NCBI RefSeq assembly: GCF_040712315.1
Contig: NC_134013.1
Location: 19,971,001-20,035,000 of the forward strand
Direction: 5' to 3'
DNA: 64,000 bases
Source: Castanea sativa
Taxonomy: Eukaryota; Streptophyta; Magnoliopsida; Fagales; Fagaceae
Made by a program: the position numbers and the translations under genes
In this document: positions 1-10,966 of the stretch, one piece after another
How positions within the stretch are numbered: position 1 is the first letter of the stretch
Layout of the letters: each line of letters opens with the position of its first letter
The notes under the pieces: model-generated
What the model was told of the DNA's origin: nothing
Database searches by the model: none
What the model saw: only the letters and a program-made list of their open reading frames with translations

Positions 1-369
1 AGGTTATCATTCCGATGATAGCCTTTGTAGAGGGTGGGATGACCCTCCCAATGAAGCCTGTAACCAAGGAGTACCTTCGCAACCATCGGTTGTGTCCCGA
101 TCAGTGCCTCCCAAACATTTTTAGAGTTTTGGGTAGCGTCGATGCTCTAAACGAGCAAATGGGTCTAAACCTCACCTAGCACGACGTCGTCTTTCTGTAC
201 GAGTCCCATAAACTCTCCAAAGTAGGTTACTACATTAAATCCCGCTCCAGCGTCGTTAGGCTAATCTCCTGTCTGCCCAAATCCAACAAAGGCATGAAGG
301 ATGACTACCTGATCGTCTCTGGGAACTGGCACGACGGCCTCCACTGCCCAGTTGAGTGGGGAGATCCAA

Positions 370-518
370 GTGTGACACCTTAGGATTAACCTCCCCCCCG
401 CACAAACCCCTCTAACACTCACGAAAATGCATATTCACATGTATTCATGTTTATTTAGATTTATTATATGTTGTGTGAATCTGACCATGTTCGTTTGATT
501 TGGTATCTTCTTTTACAG
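370..518 (+). other. Intron 1 of antisense aORF (copy 1)
   Basis: The donor GTGTGA is at 370 and the acceptor TTTTACAG ends at 518; the intron is AT-rich. Joining base 369 to 519 keeps phase 1 and gives NKQHV. Copy 2 has the same donor GTGTGA and a TTTTTGCAG acceptor giving DKQHV. Confidence 0.7.
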
Positions 519-1522
519 ATAAGCAACACGTGCGCCCAAGCTTAAGCCACTGCAACGTTGCAGATCTCAACCGAGTACTGCGCTCCGAGGTGTTTGTCAG
601 CGAGGACCTACAACTCAGGGCTGCTCATCTAATTCTGGGGTACACTCCCATTTCTTCGGACTTCCAAGAGATGGAAAACGCCATAGTCGCGGGTGACCGA
701 AGGCGAAGGAAGATAAACGTAGCCCGGCCCCACTTTTTGGACGACCACGATCTCCCTGACGCCCCTCACACCATTTTGTACACACAGCCCATAGTGGCAA
801 TTCCCCTCGCCGTGCACTCTCAGGCAACCATTGTTCCAGAAGAGCAGGTGTCTTCTTCACACACGCTAGACGAGGAGATAGAACAGTTCCAATTTGAAGA
901 CACCGAAAGACCTCAAGGGAACCAGTTCGTCGTACTCTCTGACGAGGAAGAAGAAGCCACCGAGGCTTCTGGAATTGCAGGGTTAGTCGTTGCCCAACCA
1001 GAGGACGAATCCGAGGAGGATATGGACAGGATGAAGGGTCTCCTAACCAATAGAGCTGCAAAGGTTATTGAGAGAAAGACGGGGGGGTCCCAAGCTCTCT
1101 CATCCTTGCCACCTCCCCCTCCTCTAGCTGAGCCAAAACTTCCAGCTGAGGATCCCAAAAAGAAAAGAAAGGGGGAGGCCGAGGGGACAGGCGGCAAGGA
1201 ACCTAAGAAACCGCGACAACAACCGCCAGCCGCTCAGCAGCAGAAGCTGGATAAAGGCAAAGGCAGGGCCCGCTCAGTTGAAAGCGGGGAGATCAGGGAC
1301 GAGGCCGAAGTGCACCGAGCACCGGCCACCTGGTCCCCTGACTTAAGGCTGGACGGCGCACCTATCTCCTGCCAGTCTAGTATCAGGGCAGTTCAACAAG
1401 GTCATGCCCACCACTTGGCCGAAGTGTTGGAGCGCTCTCTTTTGCTGCCCAAGGACATGGAAACCTTGGAAAAAATAAGCCAGCCACAACTATTCCTCTC
1501 TTTAAAAAGGGATTTAGCGCTG

Positions 1523-1617
1523 GTAAGTTTAACCCTTTTAGGAAGATTCCACTTTTAACAACATCAGATTATTCATAAGTGTCTTGCTATATCTGATTTC
1601 CTCGCACTTCATTGCAG
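1523..1617 (+). other. Intron 2 of antisense aORF (copy 1)
   Basis: A strong GTAAGT donor follows the codons for RDLAL, and the acceptor CATTGCAG ends at 1617. Removing the 95 bp joins two open frames in phase 0 (RDLAL to AIQEVF). Copy 2 has a GTAGGT donor and CAATGCAG acceptor at the same place. Confidence 0.8.
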
Positions 1618-2424
1618 GCCATTCAAGAAGTCTTCGTAGCCGAGAAATTTATAGAAGACACTCGGAAGAAGGCTAGAACTGAGTTTGAAGTCAGGCTGGA
1701 GACTGAGAAGTCCTTGGGCACAGCCCTTGCTGAAAATGAGAAGCTTACCTCGGAGGTGGCTGAGCTAAAGAGAGAGAAAAATGGGGCCGAGGCGAACCTG
1801 AAGACCATGAAGACCCAGATAGAAGGGCAGCGCAAGCTTCTTCGTGAAAAAGATGACGAGCTCTCCCAAGCCCAAAAGGAGCGCTCGGATTTGGAGAAGG
1901 AACTTGCGCGAATGAAGGAGGAAGCCGGCGCATTCCATCGTTCTCTAGAAGCCGCCAAGCAGGCGAGTTATAAGGAAGGGGTAGCAGTCACCGAGGAGCA
2001 ACTGACAGAAGCCTTTGCGGCCTTGTGCCGGGAGTACTGTCAAAAGGTCTGGGAGGAAGCTCTGAACGTAGCAGGAGTTCCTCTATCCTCAGATCTGAGG
2101 AAGTCCGAGAATGTTCGGCTTCCCCTGGAGATACAGGAGATTGAAGAGGCTCCTGCTGCTACTCCTACCCCTGAAACAACTCTTCCTGCTCTTCCTCCCA
2201 TGGTCCCAAAGCTAATTCTAGATCCTACAGAACCTTCGGGTTCCAATAAAGAAAAGGAAGGAGACGGGGATGCCGAGAAGGACCTGAGCCAGAATGTGGA
2301 GTCCAAGGTCCCTCCAACAAAGGCAGCAGACAAAGGAAAGCAAGTGCTGTCTCCCTTTGAGCTGGAGTTGAGAAAGACCGAGGCCACCAGCACTTCTCAG
2401 CAAGACCCCCCTCCAAAAGCTTAG

Positions 2425-2844
2425 GACCTAGCTTAGGACTTCTCTTTTTCCATATTTGAATTAAATATGTAATGTATATTCGAATGATTAATGAAGAACA
2501 ATTTCATTTGATTCTCACCTATGTTGCATCCATTTTACTTTATTCTTTTTGTATTTGTCATAAAGATTGCCATTAGTACATAGTCAAAAAGGGACAGAAC
2601 AAACAAATCTAACTCCAAGTATTACACAATCATAACCTCCACGCAGTCATTCGCATGTTTTAGTATTAAAAACTTAACAGCAGATGACATGGTTGAGATA
2701 TTTTAAACAATGCCTTGGTAAAAAAAAAGACCTCATATAATGGTTAAACCCTTATAATGTGTGGTTTTGTTTTTAGTAGGATGTAAGATCCAAGGACCAT
2801 TCCTTACATAAATTCGCTTAACACTTAAAGATATAGAACTTTAA
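2425..2844. other. Non-coding part of Tat copy 1 between aORF stop and tandem array
   Basis: AT-rich sequence after the aORF stop, inside the 3' untranslated part of the element. It probably holds the aORF polyadenylation region (TTAAATATGTAATGT near 2461). No other signal seen. Confidence 0.5.
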
Positions 2845-3425
2845 GATCCGATCTAACAAACAGTAAGGCACTAATTTCTAGACGCAATAAGAAATTAACT
2901 TTAATCAAGTTTGCGGTCCGAGAACAAGACTTAACCAAGTTGTTGTTTGATTATTTAGATCAGTAACTTCAAGTGTTAATTTCTCCAAAGTAGGAGGTCC
3001 GAGGACCCGGCATAACTAAGGTTCTGTTTAACAAATGACAAGACATCAATTTCCACAAGGTTTGTGGTCCGTGGACTGCACTTAACCAAGTTTCTGTTTG
3101 ATTCTTAAGAACAGTAGCTTCAAATGTTAATTTCCCCAAAGTAGGAGGTCCGAGGACCCGGCATAACTAAGGTTCTGTTTAACAAATGACAAGACATCAA
3201 TTTCCACAAGGTTTGTGGTCCGAGGACGACACTTAACCAAGTTTCTGTTTGATTCTTAAGAACAGTAGCTTCAAATGTTAATTTCCCCAAAGTAGGTGGT
3301 CTGAGGACCCGGCATAACTAAGGTTCTGTTTAACAAATGACAAGACATCAATTTCCACAAGGTTTGTGGTCCGAGGACGACACTTAACCAAGTTTCTGTT
3401 TGATTCTTAAGAACAGTAACTTCAT
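2845..3425. repeat. Tandem array of about 3.8 units of 151 bp (Tat copy 1, 3' untranslated region)
   Basis: The GGTCC(C/T)GAGGACC-containing landmark recurs at 2996, 3147 and 3298, exactly 151 bp apart, with a diverged partial unit before. Each unit contains two related halves of about 75 bp, each with a GGTCCGAGGAC-type near-palindrome and a following ACTTAACCAAG or CATAACTAAGG. It lies between integrase and the antisense gene, as in the sister copy. Confidence 0.9.
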
Positions 3426-3477
3426 GCGTCAAAGGTACTCATAACTTTGAAATGTTAACTGACAAAAGCACATTTTA

Positions 3478-6400
3478 TTAATAATAATACCTTCTAAGAT
3501 TATTTACATTCCATGGGCGTGGTACAATTCTTTCATCTAGGTCAGCTAGCCGATATGACCCTATGCTTGCTACTGAAACAATGCGATAGGGGCCTTCCCA
3601 GTTGGGTTCTAGCTTACCCCAAGCTGGGTTCTTAGAGGTGCCCACAACTTTTCTTAGCACAAGATCACCAGGTGCAAGTGGCCTCAGCTTCACCTGGGCA
3701 TCATATCCCCGTTTTAGCTTCTGTTGATAATAAGCCATTTGGACCATAGCTGCCTCGCGCCGTTCCTCCAGTAAATCAAGACCTTTCTCCAGGAGTCCAT
3801 TGTTATTCTCTGGGCTAAAAGAACTTGTCTTTAGGGTGGGAAAACCAGATTCTAGAGGTATCACCGCCTCAGCACCATAAGTCATAGAGAAGGGCGTTTC
3901 TCCAGTGGACCTGCGCGGTGTGGTCCGATACGTCCACAGAACATGAGGGAGCTCTTCTACCCATCTGCCTTTCGCATCGTCCAACCTCTTCTTGAGCCCG
4001 TTGACGTTGACTATGACCTTCTTAACGGCCTCGGCTTGTCCATTTCCCTGAGGATAAGATGGGGTGGAGTACCTATTTATGATACCCATGTCACCGCAAT
4101 ACTTCCTGAAAGCTTTGCTGTCAAATTGGACACCATTATCTGATATAAGTGTATGTGGTATTCCAAATCTAGTGACGATGTTTTTCCACACAAACTTCTT
4201 AGAATCAACATCTCTAATGTTTGCCAAGGGCTCCGCCTCGACCCATTTAGAAAAGTAATCCGTTCCTACAAGCAACCATCTTTTGTTACCTGCTGCCCTC
4301 GGAAATGGCCCCACTATGTCCAACCCCCATTATGCGAAGGGCCAAGGACTGGAAAGGGGGTTAAGAACTCCTCCAGGTTGATGGATGTTAGGGGCGAACC
4401 TCTAGCATTGATCACATTTCCTGGTGTAGTCTTGAGCCTCCCTTTGCATATTGGGCCACCAATAACCCTGAGTCAGAGCTCTGTGGGCCAAGGACCTTCC
4501 CCCAGTGTGGTTGCCACAAATCCCTTCATGCAGTTCTTCCAGAAGTGCTTCCGTTGAGTCAGGGTGCACACACAACAAGTACGATCCTGAAAAGGATCGT
4601 TTATATAGTTTCTGATCCTCGGACAACTAGAAGCGTGGCGCCTTTCGACGTATCTTATCTGCTTCCGATTTGTCCTCGGGAAGGATGTCATTCTTAAGAA
4701 AAGACACGGTCGGGTCAATCCAACTAGGTCCAGGCCTTACTAGATGGATGCGAGCCACATTGATGGGGGTAAGAGTTGGCTTTAGCAAATCCTCCACAAG
4801 GATAATCTTGGGCAAACCCTGAGCCGAAGATGTTGCCAATGTGGCTAAAGAGTCTGCATGGGTGTTTCCACTCCTAGGAATGTGAGCTAAGGCAAAGGAG
4901 TCAAATTCAGCTTGCTGACGTTTGACTTGGGCCAAATACTCCTGCATTCTGGGGTCTCTAGCCTCCATGGTCCCCATGACTTGGCCGACCACTAACTGAG
5001 AGTCCGAGAACACGTGGATTTCCCTTCCACCCATCCTACGTACCATCTGCATGCCTACCAAGACTGCCTCATACTCGGCCTCATTGTTAGTAGCCGAGAA
5101 AGCCAATCTTAAAGATTTTTCGAAGACAATTCCTTCAGGGGACATTAGAACAAGTCCAACACCAGACCCTCTCTGATTAGCAGCCCCATCCACATACACT
5201 TTCCAAGCCGAGGGCACTGCGGCCGTGATCACTCCAACTGACTTTCCATCCATGTGTGCTACTTTTAGAGTTTCTTCTAGCAATGGTTCAGTAAACTCTG
5301 CCACCAAGTCAGCGAGGACCTGACCCTTCACCGAGGTGCGAGGCTTGTACTTAACGTCAAAAGCCCCCAGGATGATCCCCCACTTTGCTATCCTGCCTGA
5401 GTAGTCGGCACTACGTAGCACTGCCTTAAAGGGCAATTGGGTCAGGACAACCACGGTGTGGGACTGGAAATAATGAGGAAGCTTTCGCGTGGCATGAACC
5501 ACGGCCAGAAGTGCTTTCTCCAAGGGTAGATAATGCACCTCGGCTTCGTTTAAAGATTTGCTAACGTAGTATACCGGCCTTTGCACCCCGTCATCATTCC
5601 TTATAAGGACTAGGCTGACCGCATGGACAGCCACTGCCAGATAAGCAAATAAGACCTCGTCCGCCTCGGGACGAGACAAAATGGGCGGCCGAGAAAGATA
5701 TTGCTTGAGTTGTTGGAAAGCTAACGCGCAGTCCTCTGTCCATTGGAACCCTTTCCATTTATTCAACAACTGAAAGAAAGGACGACATCGGTCAGCCGAC
5801 CGAGATATAAATCTGTTCAAGGCGGCAATCATTCCGGTTAATTTCTGGACTTCTTTTGGGTTCCGAGGAGGCTGCAAGTCCTGAATAGCCTTAACCTGTG
5901 TTGGGTTTACCTCTATGCCTCTATGAGTGATCATGTACCCCAAAAATTTTCCAGACCCAATGCCGAAAGAGCATTTTGAGGCGTTAAGGCGCAGCTTATA
6001 CTTTCTTAACACCTGAAAGGTGTCAGCCAGGTCTCTCACGTGTGAGGGTATTGTTTTGCTCTTCACCACCATATCATCCACATATACTTCAACGGTCTTC
6101 CCCAGTTGCTGTTCAAACATTCTAGTCATCATCCTCTAGTAGGTAGCCCCAGCATTCTTCAAACCAAATGGCATGACCTTATAATGATAATTCCCCGTTG
6201 GAGTAATGAAAGTAGTCTTCTCTTGATCCTCCAATACCAAGGGAATCTGGTGATACCCCTAGAAGGCGTCCAGAAAACTCATCCTGGGATGTCCGACAGT
6301 AGCATCCACTAGTTAATCAATACGAGGCATTGGGAACGAATCCTTGGGGCAGGCCTTGTTCAGATCAGTAAAGTCCACACATACCCTCCATGTCCCATTC

Positions 6401-6798
6401 TTCTTTTTAACAACAACAGTATGGGCCAACCACTCGGGGTAGAAAACTTCTTTGATAGCCCCAGCCCTCTTGAGTTTAAGAACCTCTTCCTTCACAGCCT
6501 CAGAATGTTCTCTGGAAGATCGTCGAGGTGGCTGCCTTCTCAGAAAAATAGCTGGGTTGACATTTAAATGATGACAAATGAAGCTCAGATCAACGCCTAG
6601 AGCTTCATAAGGATCCCATGCAAAAACATCAATATTGTCCTTCAAAAATTCTAACAATTCCATCTTTTCTTGGTGCGGCAAATGTATACCGACTTGAAAG
6701 AACCTCTCTAGGTCTTCAGCTAATGGAAACTTTTCTAACTCCTCACAATGTGTCTCCTCTCCTGTCACCATTCCAAATGAATCATGAGTTACTAACTG
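3478..6798 (-). pseudogene. Tat copy 1 pol: reverse transcriptase, dual RNase H, integrase
   Basis: It continues the gag frame. RT motifs include YVDD at 6084-6073. A gypsy RNase H follows (about 5700-5290). A second, plant-type RNase H (about 5190-4790) begins VYVDGAANQRGSG and has SDSQL and HADSLA acidic motifs. The integrase has an HHCC zinc-binding region (about 4590-4410), DDE residues Asp 4320-4318, Asp 4140-4138 and Glu 4032-4030, and a GPY module (WEGPYRIVS) near the end. Stops at 6315, 6261, 6138, 4629, 4404 and 4332 (first bases, minus) replace Gln or Trp codons seen in copy 2. I saw no frameshift. The reading ends RRYYY-stop at 3480-3478. Confidence 0.9.
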
Positions 6799-8811
6799 TT
6801 ATAAGTCTTTGGTGAGTAAAGCCGAAGGTTCGGCTTTTGGTTGATGCAGTACTGTTGCTGATATGCACTGCCTGGCCACCGATTGGCTGCCGAGGATTTC
6901 CTCAACACATTCCCCCGAGGGGAATTTAACTTTAACATGCAAGGTAGAGGAGACAGCTCCAAGCGCGTGCAGCCAAGGCCTGGCGAGGATGGCTGTATAT
7001 GGAGAGTACACGTCAACCACAATGAAGTCCACCTCAACCATTTCTTAGCCGGATTGAACGGGCAAACGGATCTGTCCCTTCGGCACAACGGCTCTCCCTT
7101 CAAAGCTTATAAGTGGCGAATCATAAGGAGTAAGATCTTCTAACTTCAACCTTAACCCCTTAAATAGATCAGGGTACATGATATCTGCACCGCTGCCTTG
7201 ATCTATCATCACCCTCCTCACATCGTAATTCCCTATCCTAAACGTAACTACAAGGGCATCGTCATGGGGCTGGATAGTCCCTACCTTATCCTCGTCGGAG
7301 AATCCTAAGACGAGCAAAGTGCCCTTCATCCTCTTCGGCCTGCTGCCCGCATCCTCGGCCTGAGAATGGGAAACCGCCATCACCCTAGTGGGACCTGAGC
7401 CGGTCCTACCAGGTGCAGCGAAGATAACATTGATTGTTCCCAATGCCGGCCGAGACGAATTGTTCCTCTAATTGTTTGAGCCGGACTGGTTGCCCTGACC
7501 AGTAGGTTGACACAAGTGCTGCTTTAGTTTTCCTTCACTGACAAGCTGCTCCAAATGGTTCCAAAGGGTCCGACAGTTCTCGGTAGTGTGGCCCACATCC
7601 TGATGGTACTGACAAAAGAGGTTCAGATTCCTCTTCGCAAGGTCTCCTGCCATCTTACCAGGCCATTTGAAGAAGGGTTCCTTACGAACTTTCTCCAACA
7701 ACTGATGCACTGATTCTCGGAACACAGTGCTCACGGCCTAAGGTGCTGCCGAGCCGGACTGCCCAACGTAATCTCTCCTTGGCCTGTTGTTGTGGTACCT
7801 GTCCGACCTGAAATCCCTTCTCTCCTGCGGGATAACCTTCTCCTTTCCCTTACCTTGTTGTTGGTCTTCCTCGACTCTCTTATACTTGTCAATACGGTCC
7901 ATGAGGCGACGTACACTACCGACGGGCTTTCTAGTCAAAGACTTTCTCAGGTCGTGATCAGTAGGAAGGCCTACCTTAAAGGTATTAAGCGCCACCTCAT
8001 CAAAGTCGCCATCTATTTCATTAAACATCTCCCAGTAACGGTCGGAGTATGCTTTCAGCGTCTCCCCTTCCCTCATGGTCATGGATAACAGTGAGTCCAA
8101 TGGCCGGGGTACTTTGCTACACGTAATGAACCGCGAAGCAAATGCTCGAGTAAGCTCCCCAAATGAACCTATAGACCCCGCTTTAAGGCCGTTGAACCAT
8201 CTCATAGAAACGGGTCCCAGGCTAGAGGGGAAAACTTTACACATCAGGGTCTCGTTGTGAGAGTGCACCGCCATCCTCTGGTTAAAGTGACTCACGTGCT
8301 CCACTGGATCAGTCCGGCCATTGTATATGGTAAAAGTGGGTTGAGTAAACCTCTTGGGAAGCCTCCCCTTCTCAATCCTCCGTGTAAACGGAGATTTGGA
8401 GAGTTGGTGCAACGCCCTACTCATAGCATCGTTGCCTAAGCCCCTAGAACGAAGCTTCTTACGTCTGCGAGTTGGCTGGTCGTCCTCCTCACCGGAGGAC
8501 GTTGCACTGGTGGGGGAGCGCAACCTTGAGCTGTAGCCACCTCCCCTATCCTCTTCCGAGGAAGAATTAGACGAGGACGGTGAAAACCTACGTTTAGCAC
8601 GGCGCAACTTCCTCTTCAAACGATTGATTTCCCTCTGCATGGACTCAGAACCCTCCTCGTGGGTAGTGCTACCCCCACCATGAGTATGGCTAGCCCCTGG
8701 GTATTCTGTGTGGACGCTTCCCTCACGATCCTTTCGATGTTCAAGACGCTCGAAATGATCCTCCGGTTGTGATCCCTGTGACTCTGCATGGTGAGCACCT
8801 AAGCCTGCCAT
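6799..8811 (-). pseudogene. Tat copy 1 gag-protease (Gag capsid, zinc knuckle, aspartic protease)
   Basis: Gag packages element RNA and the aspartic protease matures the polyprotein. The ATG at 8811-8809 opens MAGLGAHH. An Arg/Ser/Glu-rich N-terminal part is followed by a capsid core containing FTIYNGRTDPVEH and MRWFNGL. A CX2HX4HX4C knuckle lies at 7614-7573, where the second Cys of the usual CCHC is His. The protease motif is DQGSGAD (Asp codon 7203-7201). In-frame stops at 7740-7738 (TAG), 7470-7468 (TAG) and 7047-7045 (TAA) are absent from copy 2 and so are mutations. The closing TAA at 6801-6799 sits at the same place as the TAG of copy 2, is followed by CAG TTA, and stays in frame with pol, which suggests readthrough. 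Confidence 0.88.
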
Positions 8812-8838
8812 AGTATCCCTACCTCTTCTAGACTAGAT

Positions 8839-8856
8839 TTTCCACAGACGGCGCCA
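8839..8856 (-). other. Primer-binding site of Tat copy 1
   Basis: Three bases after the LTR end the minus strand reads TGGCGCCGTCTGTGGAAA, a tRNA 3'-end complement starting TGG. The GGCGCC part fits the tRNA-Asp-like site used by many Tat/Athila elements; the tRNA identity is inferred. Confidence 0.75.
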
Positions 8857-8858
8857 AT

Positions 8859-9551
8859 TGTAAGCGCACAATTGCACCTGGACCCAAAGACGATCACGGG
8901 CTCAGGCCCAATGAACCTTAAACAATAAAAATTTATAGAGTGTGGGCTTGAAACCTAGGTTAGAAGTACTGGGAGCTTGATAACAAACTTTTATAAACAA
9001 ACACAAGTAAACAACGAACAATAATTGCAATGGACCTCCTCGGGCTCTAGCCAAGGACTACTTCTTTATTATTTCTACTTCTTCCTTAAAGATTACACTT
9101 TCTCAATTTCTTTTTTTAGCTACCGCCCTCTTTTCTTTGGCCTTTACCCCCCTTTTATACTTCCTTCCCTGATACTTTTTGAACAGTGACTAGAAATTTC
9201 CACCTCATTGTTCAGGGGTCACCTCCCCATTAATGCGGCCAGGGAGGTAGGTGCAGAGCCTTTAATGCGGATGTGGCAGCTTTTACTCTTGATATTTTCT
9301 TTAATACTGGTGCATCTAAAAGATTCAGGATGTCCCCTTTTATCTATTAGTCTTTCCAGAGTTGTACCTTTGACCTTTATAACAAAATCTTGAATTCTCC
9401 TGGATTTGTCCGAGGTGAAACTCTCCCTCGACTGTATCCTCGGATCCTCGGCGTATAGGCTAACTCGTAGAGTTTAATCTTGGAGCAGGTCGGCCCTCCA
9501 TGTTAAAGCCCAAAGGCCCATATGCCCATTTGGGCCCTTTTACTCCCCACA
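8859..9551 (-). repeat. 5' LTR of Tat copy 1 (693 bp)
   Basis: On the minus strand it opens TGTGGGGAGTAAAAG and ends GCGCTTACA, with TG..CA termini. A TATAAAAGG box lies at 9159-9151 (minus). The end sequence matches the solo LTR at 39855-40620, so both belong to one family. The 5 bp outside the LTR are GTGAC (9552-9556); the partner target duplication is outside the window. Confidence 0.88.
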
Positions 9552-10025
9552 GTGACTTTTTGATATGATAATTATAATCATAATAATTTAATAATGGCTT
9601 GTTACTGATAATGGCGTGAATCATTTACCCAAAAAAGAAGAGATAATGGAGTGAATCCAAAAAGAGTAGAAGATATGGCTTGTTACTGATAAAGAGAAAA
9701 ATCTAAAGCATAAGAAAGTGATGTTATTTATACTATCTTTGTTCATAATCATAGACTTTTGACGTTGAAAGTATAGTCTACGGAGTAAATAATTGTGGGT
9801 CCAGTCTTTGCTTTGTTTAATTAAAATGTGTCATTTTCATATGACATGCAGAGCCATATATATAATGAAATAAATCTACTGCCTTAACTGGAAATAGCTC
9901 AATGAGGTCTAGATTTTTATTATTTTTCTATTGTATATTGTCATTTTTAAAGTTTGGTAGATTATTCTTATAAAAATTTGTACATGCTTCTTTGTTTGTT
10001 TAGCCTTTCATGTGAATATAATAAA

Positions 10026-10184
10026 GGGTCCGTTTGGATACAACTAAAAATTGAAAAATATTGTAACAAAATAATTTTTTAATGTGTGAAAAACACTGTT
10101 CATGGCCAATGAACAGTGACAAGTGTGCGTCCAGGAAAAAAAAAAGTAAAAGGGGTTGCGTTTTAGCCCAATCCAAACGTTACC
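10026..10184. mobile_element. Small MITE-like element with inverted ends (possibly hAT type)
   Basis: The left end GGGTCCGTTTGGATAC is an imperfect inverted match to the right end CCAATCCAAACGTTACC. Inside, 10094-10118 forms a hairpin with perfect 10-bp arms CACTGTTCAT / ATGAACAGTG. No clear 8-bp target duplication was found, so the superfamily is uncertain. Confidence 0.5.
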
Positions 10185-10529
10185 AAAGTAAGCCCACCCT
10201 GTCTCTTTCTCTCTCCTATTATTGATGGATTAGAGTAACATTCATTACTTTTACTTGGATCCAATATCATTGACATTATTTTTGTTATACACCAATCACA
10301 AGAGAACATTAACAATTATTTAAAAAAAAGATAAGAAATATGTGTACGCGCAAATTTATTGTTTTGATATAGTTTCTAAGAATTAGTCATAAAGCAAGAT
10401 TGGAATACCATAATTGATATCATTACCATTATTGAATTATTACTTGAACCCAAACCATAGGATATTATGAAACATTGCTTTATACACTAAACAGAATATA
10501 AAGGCCACATGTATAGAGTTATAGATGTT

Positions 10530-10549
10530 GGGGGGGGGGGGGGGGGGGG
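10530..10549 (+). repeat. Homopolymer run of 20 G
   Basis: Twenty consecutive G residues in otherwise AT-rich DNA. It could form a G-quadruplex, and the length may be affected by sequencing error. Confidence 0.9.
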
Positions 10550-10814
10550 ACACCCGGCCAGAACTGAAATTGTGTTCATGTGTTGTCAACATTTTAAGTA
10601 AATCCTATCCCAACAAAATTTTAATTAAAAAAGAAAAAGAAAAAATGAAATTATGAATTCTTCATTGACGTGAAAGACCCCTATAATTAGTAAGTGCAAG
10701 AAAGGCATAACCTTATGCTTTTCATTTTTTGAAGCTTATAAGCCATTTGGTCTTTATTAATTATTAGTGGTTCATAAAGACAAATGGTCTTTATTAATTA
10801 TTAGTGTTTCACCC

Positions 10815-10966
10815 CGCACCCTTGGTTGGTGCGGTGGTCACTCCACAAGTATAAATGTTTGTAGAGCGTGGGGGAGCAAGGGCCGGGGTTTAAGTCTCCA
10901 GGAGGGAGCTTCACACACATATACACTTAAATATAGTTAGTGTATAAATTCTATCTTGTATCAAAA
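10815..10966 (+). mobile_element. tRNA-derived SINE
   Basis: The start TTGGTTGGTGCGGTGGTCAC resembles a Pol III A box, and GGGGTTTAAGTCTCC about 60 bp further resembles a B box. The tail ends ATCTTGTATCAAAAA. A related copy lies on the minus strand at 58576-58720, and 3' parts lie at 15010-15115 and 22040-22155. It is not a tRNA gene: there is no cloverleaf or anticodon arm. Confidence 0.7.

Larger units (their letters stand above)
1..2424 (+). pseudogene. Antisense accessory gene (aORF) of Tat copy 1, three exons, 5' end outside window
   Basis: This is a protein gene of unknown function carried antisense to the retrotransposon. Inferred exons are <1-369, 519-1522 and 1618-2424, joined in frame across two GT-AG introns. 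Exon 1 encodes a domain with IAFVEGGMTLPMK, YLRNHRLCPDQC and LPKSNKGMKDDY motifs, also found in copy 2. Exon 2 is acidic, then Pro/Lys-rich with a likely nuclear-localisation patch (KKKRKGE). Exon 3 starts with a long predicted coiled coil (residues 1-115 of that exon), then an acidic/Pro tail ending QDPPPKA. One defect is visible: TAG at 177-179 where copy 2 has Trp. Exons 2 and 3 are otherwise fully open over 600 codons. Family resemblance is to plant transposon-associated aORF proteins, by recall only. Confidence 0.75.
1..9551 (-). mobile_element. Ty3/gypsy Tat-lineage LTR retrotransposon, copy 1, cut by left window edge
   Basis: Read on the minus strand the order is 5' LTR (9551-8859), primer-binding site, gag-protease, RT, gypsy RNase H, a second RNase H, integrase with GPY-type tail, a 151-bp tandem array, then an accessory gene in antisense. 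Dual RNase H and an antisense aORF after integrase are known marks of the Tat (Retand/Ogre-related) lineage. The 3' LTR is not in the window: in the sister copy the matching point lies about 620 bp before the 3' LTR. Coding frames hold nine scattered stop codons but I found no coding frameshift, so the copy is dead yet little rearranged. Confidence 0.92.

Noticed and set aside
913..1197. Minus-strand frames opposite aORF exon 2
   Set aside because: Shadows of a biased coding strand; the plus frame continues across introns and is matched in copy 2.
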